Below, in pieces: positions 14,501 through 23,950 of a stretch of 64,000 nucleotides of DNA. Position 1 is the stretch's first letter. Each line of letters begins with the position of its first letter. The stretch is from Halichondria panicea. Its lineage: Eukaryota > Porifera > Demospongiae > Suberitida > Halichondriidae. The notes beneath the pieces are model-generated. The model was not told the origin of the DNA. It did not search any database and saw nothing but the letters and a program-made list of their open reading frames with translations. The stretch is taken from positions 124,001 through 188,000 of the forward strand of contig NC_087391.1 in NCBI RefSeq assembly GCF_963675165.1, given 5' to 3'. Position numbers and translations under genes: made by a program.

Positions 14501-14626
14501 CCTCTCCTCCCACTGACAAGGGTCAAGCTTTAGATCGCTGCAAATGAGCTCCTTGAATGCCATCTCTTGAGCATGAGCAGCCATGGCTAAGTCGAGGCTA
14601 AAAGTTGTTTTGCTAACCACGCCCAT
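2532..14626 (-). CDS. WDR81: WDR81, BEACH and WD40 domain endosomal protein
   Basis: Twenty exons run from 14626 down to 2532: about 14447-14626, 14197-14381, 13268-13430, 12640-13093, 10181-11685, 9827-10080, 8203-9428, 7881-8049, 7559-7688, 6938-7057, 6529-6778, 5862-6166, 5347-5646, 4943-5232, 4778-4838, 4372-4595, 4014-4144, 3535-3720, 3222-3452 and 2532-2654, about 2,160 residues (human 1,941). The fifth exon encodes the BEACH domain, with LSNFDYLMLLNHHVGR, PHHIGDISSDVTYYVY and WSPDECIPEFF nearly as in vertebrate WDR81. A helical middle region follows, and the last six exons are WD40 repeats ending in LLLGMDIGTISLLA. WDR81 with WDR91 lowers PI3K activity during early-to-late endosome conversion and helps clear protein aggregates. 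The residue total is one base out of frame in my count, so one boundary is slightly wrong. Several introns carry palindromic repeats. Identification is very secure. Confidence 0.96.
3040..3140. repeat. Dispersed repeat copy A (pair with 7441-7540)
   Basis: About 100 bases in the last intron of WDR81 match 7441-7540 in another intron of the same gene (shared blocks such as TTTCACCTCACTTGAAATGC and ACCAGGCTCTGTAC). It is non-coding and of unknown type. Confidence 0.6.
6240..6500. repeat. Palindromic dispersed repeat, copy 1
   Basis: This lies in the WDR81 intron 6167-6528. The left arm contains TTTCTGAAAGCTTAGAA and the right arm TAAGCTTTCAGAAAATCAT, its reverse complement. The centre contains an ATGGGCTATGG-type block. 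It belongs to the same family as the copies at 7095, 9515, 30095, 33865, 46495, 49395 and 61505. Confidence 0.75.
7095..7400. repeat. Palindromic dispersed repeat, copy 2
   Basis: This lies in the WDR81 intron 7058-7558. It has the full form: CAGCTGCCATAACTTGAATT on the left, ATAGCCCATGG in the centre, and ACTCAAGTTATGGCTGTTGA on the right, giving inverted arms of about 100 bp. Confidence 0.75.
7441..7540. repeat. Dispersed repeat copy B (pair with 3040-3140)
   Basis: This is the second copy of the 100-base repeat described at 3040. It lies directly next to palindromic copy 2 within one WDR81 intron. Confidence 0.6.
9515..9795. repeat. Palindromic dispersed repeat, copy 3
   Basis: This lies in the WDR81 intron 9429-9826. 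Its sequence is closest to copy 1 (shared AAATTTGGAA, CCATAATTTCC and AACGTTATTGGACCA blocks), so copies 1 and 3, and probably the one at 61505, form a subfamily. Confidence 0.7.
11686..12639. other. WDR81 intron 4 with a degenerate inverted repeat
   Basis: This 954-bp intron lies between the kinase-like N-terminal exons and the BEACH exon. No gene is seen. An imperfect inverted repeat lies at about 12328-12458 (CCAGGCCTTACTTTTTCTT against AAGAAAAAGTCAGGCCTGG), which could be a small non-autonomous DNA element. Short GCAGTACAGT direct repeats lie near 12222-12241. Confidence 0.4.
13846..14075. repeat. Three-copy 75-bp tandem repeat in WDR81 intron 2
   Basis: Three copies start at 13846, 13921 and 13996, each opening CAGGGTCTCTAATGAGAGAG and ending in a CA-rich tract. 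The copies are almost identical, so the expansion is recent. It lies in the 766-bp intron 13431-14196, which otherwise shows nothing. Confidence 0.85.
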
Positions 14627-14670
14627 TGTTTTATCACGGGGCGTGGCTTACGAGAATACACTGTCATGTG
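14627..14670. promoter_or_regulatory. Very short bidirectional promoter, WDR81 / CIAO2B
   Basis: Only 44 bases (74 if the downstream ATG of CIAO2B is used) separate the two divergent start codons. No TATA-like box is visible. The region includes GGGGCGTGGCTTACG, a GC-box-like stretch. The two genes must share core promoter and 5' UTR space. Confidence 0.5.
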
Positions 14671-15348
14671 ATGTCTCGGATAAACGCCGTCACTAAGAAC
14701 ATGTCAGGACTTATCAACCCAAACCCTGTATTATACTCGCCCGTGGAGGAGTCTGCTTCCACTGAAGTGGACCCTCTAGTCACGGAGATATTTGGTGAAT
14801 GGTACTAACCTATTTCTTGTGTATTTAAAGTTCTTATTTAATAGCTAGAATTGTATGTGAAACCAACATAATTCATGATGATTGTTCTGACACACCCCCA
14901 ACTTCACACCCACTCACCTCACACACACACTCCCACACACACAGATCTGATTCGAGATATTAAAGACCCTGAGCATCCACACACGCTAGAGGAGCTGAAC
15001 GTGGTTCGTGAAGATGCCATCACCATAAGCCACCCACCACCCCCACACTCACCGCCCCCACACTATCCACTCCTCACAGAAGACGATACTGTGTGGATCA
15101 AAATAACGTTCACGCCCACGGTCCCTCACTGCTCCCTGGCCACTCTGATTGGTCTGTGTCTACGAGTCAAGCTTGAGCGATCGCTGCAATATCGGTATAA
15201 ACTAGACATTGTCGTGTGTGAAGGATCTCATTCAATCGAAGAAGATGTCAATAAACAAATCAATGATAAAGAAAGAGTAGCAGCAGCCATGGAGAACCCT
15301 AACCTCAGAGACATGGTGGAACAGTGCATTCAAGAAGTAGAATATTAA
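14671..15348 (+). CDS. CIAO2B: CIAO2B/MIP18-family cytosolic iron-sulfur assembly factor
   Basis: Two exons, 14671-14794 and 14945-15348, give 175 residues, or 165 if translation starts at 14701, where MSGLINPNP lines up with the family start. The product is the CIA targeting-complex subunit that, with CIAO1 and MMS19, inserts Fe-S clusters into cytosolic and nuclear proteins. Clear family blocks are [36 protein letters not shown] with the reactive Cys, and [15 protein letters not shown]. Intron 1 is phase 1 and splits the Asp of FDLI. An unusual Pro/His-rich insertion (about residues 90-107) lies between the VxxD and FTP blocks, where the human protein has a short turn. It could be the sister protein CIAO2A, but the match to CIAO2B is better. 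Confidence 0.92.
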
Positions 15349-15549
15349 TACTTTATATCAATCACAATTCTTTTAAATTGACAATAATTTTTAATAAATT
15401 AATATCTCAATTTCAATGCATGCTTGGCAATGTGGCACTAAGGTTAGAGAGAGGTAAAGCTGCATGGACATTGATCAGTAATAAAGCAGTTCTGCTCTAC
15501 ATACAAACACAGATACTATACACAGGGACACAAAGTCTGTCTAGTCAGT

Positions 15550-17822
15550 TCATGATGTGACAGTGGAGGGTCGAATCACTCGAGGTCTCCCAGCAGTCCT
15601 GGAATTCTGTATAATTATTATAGAGGTGATAAAAACACATATCAACGCAAATATACAGATACACATTATCAAGTTGAAGGCTGATTCTATATACATGACT
15701 ATGTAATAGCATGGTGTACTCACAGTGGCTAGGGGAGGCAGCCTGTTCCTTGATGACCTTCCCTTGTACACGTGTCCATCATGTCCCACTATCTCTAACT
15801 CTTCATGGACTGATGGACTGCATGGAGGGAGGAGAGGTAACTATACTGGACACATTCAAGTTTGCTATCAGAATAAAAATTATACAAATAGACCAAAGTA
15901 TTAAAAAAAGCTTTATACAGAGAGCAACTCTTTTGTAAATAAGTGCATGGCTTAATGTAACCAGTGATGAGACTAGGTACCTTGCTGTGTGTCTGGATGG
16001 TGGTGGAGGTGGGGTGTAGGTGGGGTCTGGGATGTAGCCTTGTCCAAGAGGGGCCACTCTGATACGCTGATGAGGTCGTGTCTTTGTGTGGATCCCACCA
16101 GCACTGCGTATGCTGCGAGGGTACTCTAGGATTGGCAGCAGTGAGCCAACCACGGGGGAGCCTCTGCATGTACACAGAAAAAGTACAAAAATAAAAAAAC
16201 AACACTTGAAACATAACAGTTCAAGGTACAACAAGTAGGTGAAGGCACTCACTCAATGGGTTCAATTATTTCTCACATTTTCTGATGTCTCCTAATGAGC
16301 TCTAACTCGTAAGTGGTGTAAGGACGGAATGATCGTGTATCTGGGAAGAGCCCCCCAGCAGGGAGGGTGGGGATGGCATCCAGGGGCCTGACACCCACTG
16401 GCTTGTCACACGAGATACATCGGACACGAAGAGGTCTCTTGAAACCAGCAGCATCGTCTCCCAGAGCCTCTGATATTGCCACTGGGGCTGCAGGCTTCAC
16501 ACGCTCTAACTTTTTATCTGGGGAAGGTAGTAACCTAACTACCAATGCTACAGTTACTATAATAACCATCTACCAAAGTAATCCTTGAGAGGCTCCAGCT
16601 CCAAGCGATCGAGCTTGCCCTCCACATCCTCCCCAAGCTGATTCATTGCATTCTTGAGGGCCTCTTCCTGGCCCAGTAGTTTAGAGGCTGCTTCACGAAT
16701 CTCACGATCCAGACGATCAAACGTTGAGTCCACCCAATCACGACTAGCCTTACCGTCCAGAGCATTCTTGTCTGCTTTCTATAGAAACAAAAACATAACG
16801 TAAGTGGTGTATGCATAGCAACACTGGTTTGCTTACCGCTCTAACTTCCACTTCCAATAGTTCCTTGTCTACTTTCGTGTCCTTTAAATCATCAACATTT
16901 CCATACAGTGTCTACACAGACAACAAACAACATAATGAAGCTATAGACACAAACCCACAGTACAGTCCTGTGTACAAGCACTGCATGTACATGTAACTAT
17001 ATTTAACCAAAATTATAAAAACGATTGCCCTGCACCTTAACGTGTTCTTTGCTGACTCCTACTTCATGAGACAGATGCGCAGCCGTTCCTATGAGCCTCT
17101 CCTGCTCAGAGTGTAGCTGTCCAAGCAACTCTTGTAGTGCTTCAAAGGAACTCATATCCACATACTTTCTAGCACTGTCTGCTTCATCTTCTGGCAAGGC
17201 CTCTCTTGTTGGTCCCATTCCCTGGGAGACTGCATTGCTCACTGCTGTCACAGCTCTGTCTAGTTCCGCCATTCTCTCTCTTAGCTGAGCTACTAGTGAC
17301 CCGAGCTCCTCTACTTTATTGCGGTCCTCAGCAGTCGAGCCAAGAGAAGAGGCAAACTGTAGGGGGAACTGTGTAACACACACACACAGTGTATAGCATG
17401 CATACTGTATACTTATCTGGATGTTCGCCAGTTTATTTATGATATACGATGCAATTCTCAATAACTGTTTTTGTATTGAAATTTTAGACAATCCTAATTC
17501 AGGTAACACGCTCACAGCAAATGGGACATGATGGGAATTGCTTTGAAGTTACAATAACATGTAGATAGTCCCACAGAGATATGAATGGTTGGGATATGCA
17601 TACTCACAGTGGTGAGCTGTGATTGAAGACGGTCAATAGCGCTCTGCATCGTAGATAACTTGTCAGAGGGTACCTCCGCAGAGGCTAGTTGAGCCTCAAC
17701 CTGTGTTAGCTTGTTTTGCATCTCCAGTAGTTTAGGCATGAGACTAGGTCCCTCATCTGAGCCCCCTGCCTGAGGCATGAGGGAGGTCAGGTCTAATATG
17801 TTGACCTTGGTGGAGATGGCAG

Positions 17823-17901
<79 letters not shown>

Positions 17902-19939
17902 GTGTGTGTGTGTGCATGTGTACATAATAATTAAGTGATAAGTGTATGGATATCCGCATTGTGTGCGTGCGTTTACTTTACAGCTTGAAATGCCTTAAAA
18001 GGATTTAAATGGGCCACTGGAAGTTATATAAGAGAGGGAAATTTTACGTGTTTTTGTAAAGAAATGATTTCAAAGAGATGTTTTTTTGAACATTAGCATC
18101 ACAGCTTACACACAACAAACCCTAACTGGGTATGCCCTTCACACTAGTCATGCAACATGAAAGTGTATGTACAGCAACCAAACAAACAGTGAAGTCATGC
18201 GTCAAGAGGACTCTACCTCAGTTTCCTGAACTTGTGTCTTTAGTTTATCCAACTCTTCTCTCAGTGTACCTACACGTTCGTCTATTTCCCCGATAGTTTC
18301 TTGAGATTCTGCTAACCCTATCTTTAATGAAGCGAGTGATTCTGATTGGTTCTTGCGGTCAACCTCGTGTCTCTGTTGAAGCACTTCATCATGTTGGGAG
18401 AGAGTGGTTTCAAGATCTTCACGAGTCACTAGATTAGACATGTTAGCGGGTAAGCCCTCCAGTGAAGCCTGTATGTGGAGGCAAAGTGAAGTATATTCAG
18501 TGTGGAAGTTGTACAAACAGTAACCTTACACATTGAATGTAGAGCTTTCACACCTCTAAGTGTGTACACTTGTTCCACCTCAAACATTTTCACCATAACA
18601 CTCTATAGCTAAACAAACAAACCTTAAGTGCACTTATTTCATCCTCTAGAGACCCTGTTTTGCTAGTGAGATCACTCAATACGGCAGTAGCAGCATCTCC
18701 CATGGAGTCCTTGGCTGCAGCTAACTTGAGCTCCTCTAAGCTATCCACCTTCCCCTCTAGAGAGCACAGACTCTTCAGACTACCACTCAACTGCAATATA
18801 AAGTAAGGTGGTTGAAATGTACACATGTGTTTAATGCACACATGTGGTCAATGGCTACCTTTTGTCCCACATTGTCCACATTAGAGTGAAGACTGTTCAC
18901 ATGCTCTCTGGTGCTGTTTATTTCCCCAAGGAGATCATCAATCAAGCTGAAGGCCTGTTAAATGGGGAAAATCAATACAAATAAACCTCTGCAATAATAT
19001 TAATTAGGCCTTATTGTGAAACTGATTACTTGTTTATATAGGGCTAATAATCACCTTGTCTAATCCTTCCTCGCTGGCTCCAATTCGATTGGTCAGGTTC
19101 GTGAAATTCCACAGATCTGAGGCAGGGGTGGATTGTGAATCTGAGGACTTTTTCTCCAGTAGATCAGGAAGTGACTCCATTGTATTGACTCGAGACTCTA
19201 GCTCTGAAAGCTTTCTTTCCAGTGCTCCTAAATCATTGGCAGCTGATACAAAGCTCGATCGAGACTTGAAGAAGCCACTACCAGCCCGTCGTGATGGAGT
19301 GGGCGTGTTCCGTAGACTCTGAGACTTTCCATTGTCTTCGTCTGATGATTCATTCACTGAAACCTTCGAATTTGAAGTATCTTTTGTTGAATCTTTCACT
19401 GAAGAGTCTTTTGTTGAATCTTTCGCTGAAGAGTCTTTTGTTGAATCTTTCGCTGAAGAATCTTTTGTTGAATCTTTCGCTGAAGAATCTTTTGTTGAAT
19501 CTTTTGAAGAGTCTTTTGCTGAAGAATCCTTAGCTAAAGAATCTTTTGCTGAAATATCGTTTGAAGAATCTTTTGCTGAAGAATCTTTTCTTGAATCCTT
19601 CGTTGAATCTTTGGCTGAAGAATCCTTTCTTGAATCATTCGTTGAATCTTTTGCTGAAGAATCGTTCGTTGAATCTTTCGTTACATCTTTTGTTGAATCT
19701 TTCGTTGAATCCGTTACTAAATCCTTAGCTGAACCTGATACGGAGTCCCTGGTAGACTCCACCATGGCCTCGGGGAGGGAGGGTAGGGAGAGGATTGTCG
19801 GCCCTTGCAAGCCCTCTAGCTGTACCAGCCTCTTGCAAATCTCGTGGAGGAGCCCATGGAGATAGTTGAAGTTGACCACCCCACATGGTTGGGTCCCCAA
19901 AGAGAGGTCTATGAGATGTACAAGATCAGCAGTCGCCAT
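15550..19939 (-). CDS. QRICH2: QRICH2/C16orf96-like DUF4795 coiled-coil protein
   Basis: Twelve exons (first 19055-19939, last 15550-15606) give about 930 residues. The start MATADLVHLIDLSLGTQ and the VVNFNYLHGLLH block match the N-terminus of human QRICH2 and C16orf96. After a long Lys/Asp/Ser repeat come several hundred residues of coiled coil, then the DUF4795 core (KLDRLELEPLKDYF, VRCISCDKPVG with a CxxC pair, SFRPYTTYELELIRRHQ) and the GHDGHVYKGR tail. QRICH2 in mammals is needed to build the sperm flagellum. At the exon ending near 17356-17368 two acceptors 12 bases apart both keep the frame, so a four-residue variation is possible. It sits head-to-head with ZNRD2 and tail-to-tail with CIAO2B. 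Confidence 0.85.
17824..17917. repeat. (GT)n microsatellite
   Basis: About 47 nearly pure GT units (CA on the gene strand) sit right at the 3' splice site of a QRICH2 exon, replacing the usual pyrimidine tract. Confidence 0.95.
19340..19735 (-). repeat. Coding low-complexity repeat, Lys-Asp-Ser units
   Basis: Within exon 1 of the QRICH2-like gene about 130 residues are made of STKDSSAKDSTKDSSAKDS-type 5- and 10-residue units (15- and 30-bp DNA units). The tract is highly charged and likely disordered. Unit lengths are mixed, as expected from repeated slippage or unequal exchange. Confidence 0.85.
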
Positions 19940-20081
19940 TGAGACCCACACAGTTACTAGGCAACTAAAGTGTAGGGGGATCCCCAAAACACGCTATTCT
20001 TTCTGCAACACTTTGCTGCCTTCGTGAATCTACGCATGCGCACAATAGCACCCACATGGTGCATGTGAAGAGAAGATAATT
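19940..20081. promoter_or_regulatory. Divergent promoter, QRICH2 / ZNRD2
   Basis: These 142 bases lie between opposed start codons. The region contains CTACGCATGCGCACAA, which resembles the NRF1 palindrome (GCGCATGCGC-like), a common motif of bidirectional housekeeping promoters. No TATA box is seen. Confidence 0.4.
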
Positions 20082-20708
20082 ATGAGTACTATGAGTGGTG
20101 ATGGTGTATGGCACCCTCCTACACTCACAGAGGCGGAGAAGACGGCTTTACAGGTCAAGCAGAAGCAGAGGGAGCAGCTCTCCAGTGCTATGGGGCAGTA
20201 TCTGCTGAAAGGCTACAGAATGCTGGGATCTAACTGTGCTATTTGTGGGGTACGCGAAATGATGCTGAGTGTCATCTACATTGTATATTCCACTGTTGTT
20301 TCCCCATAGAATATTCTGTTAAGAGCCCCTAGAAGTGAGTGTGATTTCTGCATATCTTGTGAAGAGCTCAAACATGGTAAGGGAAACCACCCAGGAAACC
20401 TACTGTTCGGATGTTACACTATAATATTTGGTACTTTCCATTCAGAACAATCAGATTCCAGTGGTCAGCAATTCCCCCCACAAGAGGATGTGGAAGTGCC
20501 TAAGACAACAGAAAGTACTAGTACAAACCAAGCAACACCTGCCACTCAACAGCAGCAGACTTTATCAAGGACAGAAGACGTTTTAATGCACAAGATTCAA
20601 TGGGCCACAGATGAGCTGTCTCAAACTGCCTCTGTGGATTATAGTACACAGTTGTGTGTTCTCATACAAGAAGCCATGAAAACTTTAGGGACACTTAGAA
20701 ATGAATGA
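20082..20708 (+). CDS. ZNRD2: ZNRD2 (SSSCA1/p27) zinc-ribbon protein
   Basis: Three exons (20082-20249, 20310-20376, 20446-20708) give 165 residues. MGQYLLKGYRMLGSNCAICG is very close to the human MGDYLLRGYRMLGETCADCG, and a second cysteine pair (CDFCISCEEL) completes the zinc ribbon. A Gln/Thr-rich linker leads to a C-terminal helix domain (LMHKIQWATDELSQTASVD) that also matches the human protein. ZNRD2 is a small autoantigen that binds tankyrase and is linked to mitosis and microtubule severing. A second in-frame ATG lies at 20091. It converges with COG2, 125 bases away. Confidence 0.93.
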
Positions 20709-20832
20709 CTGTGAAAGTACTGTTTGTAAACAATCTTATTTCAATATACATTGTCATATACACATGAGTACAAAACAATAAACAAGGAAATCAAATATTG
20801 ATATATTGAATGTGTTCATGGGATTGAGTCGG

Positions 20833-23693
20833 TTAGTTTTCTTGAACAGTCTCTAGAGCCGTGGTCTTTGAGGTTTGGCCCATAACTAGTAGTTGCTTGA
20901 CTGGTGTGAGCTGTAGACTCTCACCATCTAGACTAGCCAACTGCACGAGTGGGAAGGGAGGGGGTAAACGTAGTGACATCACTACATACCATAATGAAAG
21001 ATAGCAAGTAGTTAGACGACACATAATATAGAGAAAGTGTAGATCTAATCCACAGAAATAGGTGAAGTCAAGAATGGCTAAACTAGGAATGTGGGTAAGC
21101 ACATTTATAGGCACACGGAGGAAACAAAGAGGAAACGAACGTGTGTTGAGTAGTGTTCAACGTCCAGTGCGAGTTGTAACCTTATCTTGTTGTCATCAGT
21201 CATGCCCTCACTTGGTGATGGAGCACTAGACTTCCGGTAAGCGTTCAGTTTCAATAAACTGTCCTCTGTTCGTTTCACATTCAACAGTAGCTCTGACGTC
21301 ACTCGATAGTAACTACAGAGAGGCAGTGTAAATGATAGCTCAAGGAAAGTTAGCACACCAACTTACTTCTCTGTGACAAGCTCCACTACGCTTTTAGTCC
21401 ACTCTTTCTTGTATTTAGATGGGAAATCAGACAGCCTGACCTCAAGGGGTCGTAGAACCATGGCAACATAAGTGGACGGCTTCGAGGGTACCTGCATCAA
21501 AACAAAGGGAATGATAGCGAAAACTTTGGGGAAATCGAAGGAAATTGAAAACGCAAATTAAAATATTATCAAAAACATGACATAACGATATCATACGGGG
21601 ATGATACCTGTCTCCCCGTCCGTCTAAACAAGCGAGGAATGGTTTGTGCCGACTCTAGACTCTTACTGCATTCACTGGCAATCTCCTCCACCACTAGGGT
21701 GGCCAATCGTGGTACCAAGGAGTCCAGTTGCTGTCTAGCATCCTCCAGTCCCTCTGCAGCAAACACATACACACATTACAATACTTAAATAGTGCTTTAC
21801 CTTGGACCATACTCTCTGCTGAGCTGGGGATGTGGGGGTGGGCCATCTTGGCAAGGTTGGGGCTCTGAATAATTGTATGGAGGAATACATAGTGGATTAG
21901 TATGTTGCCATAGAAACAGGTACACGCTCGATAAAACCAGCGGGAAGTCAGGCAAAGGAATGTAATAGATATCAGCTGTACATGCTTTCAATATCATTAT
22001 AATCTAACTATGGCGGCGCACGATCAACTATTTAAGCAGCAGACAAATTACAACAATCCTTTACGCCTAGCATCTTACAGCCCCCCACAACAGCTAACAT
22101 AGGGAGGAATACGTAGTAGATTAGTATGTGGGTATATGTGCCATGGAAACAGGTACAAGAGACAGCAGGAAGTTAGGCAAAGGATGCTTTCACTATCAAT
22201 ATCTATAATTATGGTTGTTGCCGTATGATTATACTATTTAAGCAACAGCAACATTCCCCATTCGTTTTAAAATAAAAACTGAGCCTACAGCCCCCCACAA
22301 AAGCTAACAGCAGTGAAATCAATGAGGATGTGGAGAGTCCTTCTGATAAGTGTGCTGATGACAGTACTGTTGTCTGTTAGCAGCAAAACTCTACCAGTTG
22401 CAGAAGACAAGACCCAAGGTTCTATTGATCTTGAGCCAACACTGCAGCCAACACCAAGCCACTCGTTCAGTGCACAACTTGCAAACTATCCAATAACTGC
22501 AAACTTCAATAGAAGTGCTAAAAGGCTGCTGACAGAGTACAACCGAATGCAAAAGGATCGCTTGCTGCATATTGCAGCTTACTTTACAGACACTCTTGAA
22601 GGACTAACTCAAGAACTGGCTTGTATGCAAGTTGAGCAGTACATCACTGACCAGTTGCAGCCAAGGACAGAGGGGCACACGTGCACACCGACCTTCAGCT
22701 GTGACTACGATCAAGCTAGATTCCCAGCAACTCTCATCAAAGTTACCTGCCCTAAAAAGAAGTGCATTGATGTGTACCAGTACAGAGGTGCTTGCCTACC
22801 CAGAAACTCTGATTTGACGTATTTGCGATTCAAAGAAGAAGATCGAGTAGAACAAAAAGAAGCAAATATCGGCTCAGGAGACGGTCTATATCCGGTGGTC
22901 CGGACAGGAAAGTGGTATCATCACACGGTGACTCTAACCAGAGACTGCTACTGCTCAGATGCAAAATAGTAGCTATCTCTAGCATATATGATAGTCATCA
23001 CTTAGTGCTCACATGTATAACCACCTGTATAGATAGACTTTTTTAATTTATGATCATCATTATCAGTTTATAAAATCAATTCAACACTTCAATATTGCAT
23101 AATTATACCACCCTAATGTATCGAAAGAGAATTTAAATTATAGCTGTCTGTACATTCTAAACAGGCATTGCTAACATTAAAGTCGAGATGCATTGCCGAA
23201 TGATGCACTATTCACTAAATAATCATTCTTCACATGCATGCTTGGCAGAACTAGTCACTTGGAGTGGCCGTATTAATATTAATTGGGTCAGCTTGTTGCA
23301 GGTAATTAAGTGGATTCTATATAGTAATATAAGCACATGCAATCATATGTTTCGCAGAGAAGGTGTTTTCATTGAAGCATTTTCACTGTGTACACAGTAA
23401 AGGTTAGCTACAAGAAGCTGTATACATCTCTGCTCACAAGTACACACTGCTGGTGTGTGTTGCTTATTAGGCTGATGACCTTCTGTGCAGGGAATGTTAT
23501 GTTTTCAATTCACCGAACTACCAAAGTTGTGCTTGCTACTCTGACCCAGACCTCTAGTCTCTCTGTAGTGTGCATGAGCATATTGCATAGCAGGAAACAT
23601 TCACTTTGTAGTGCTCTACAGTACACCCACACCCACACACACACACCCACACACACACACACACACACTCACCCATGCATACACACACCCGCA

Positions 23694-23750
<57 letters not shown>

Positions 23751-23861
23751 CCATGCATACACACACCCACGCACACACACACTCACCCATGCATACACAC
23801 ACCCACGCACACACACCCACACACCCACACACACACCCACACACCCACCCACACACACACA

Positions 23862-23950
<89 letters not shown>

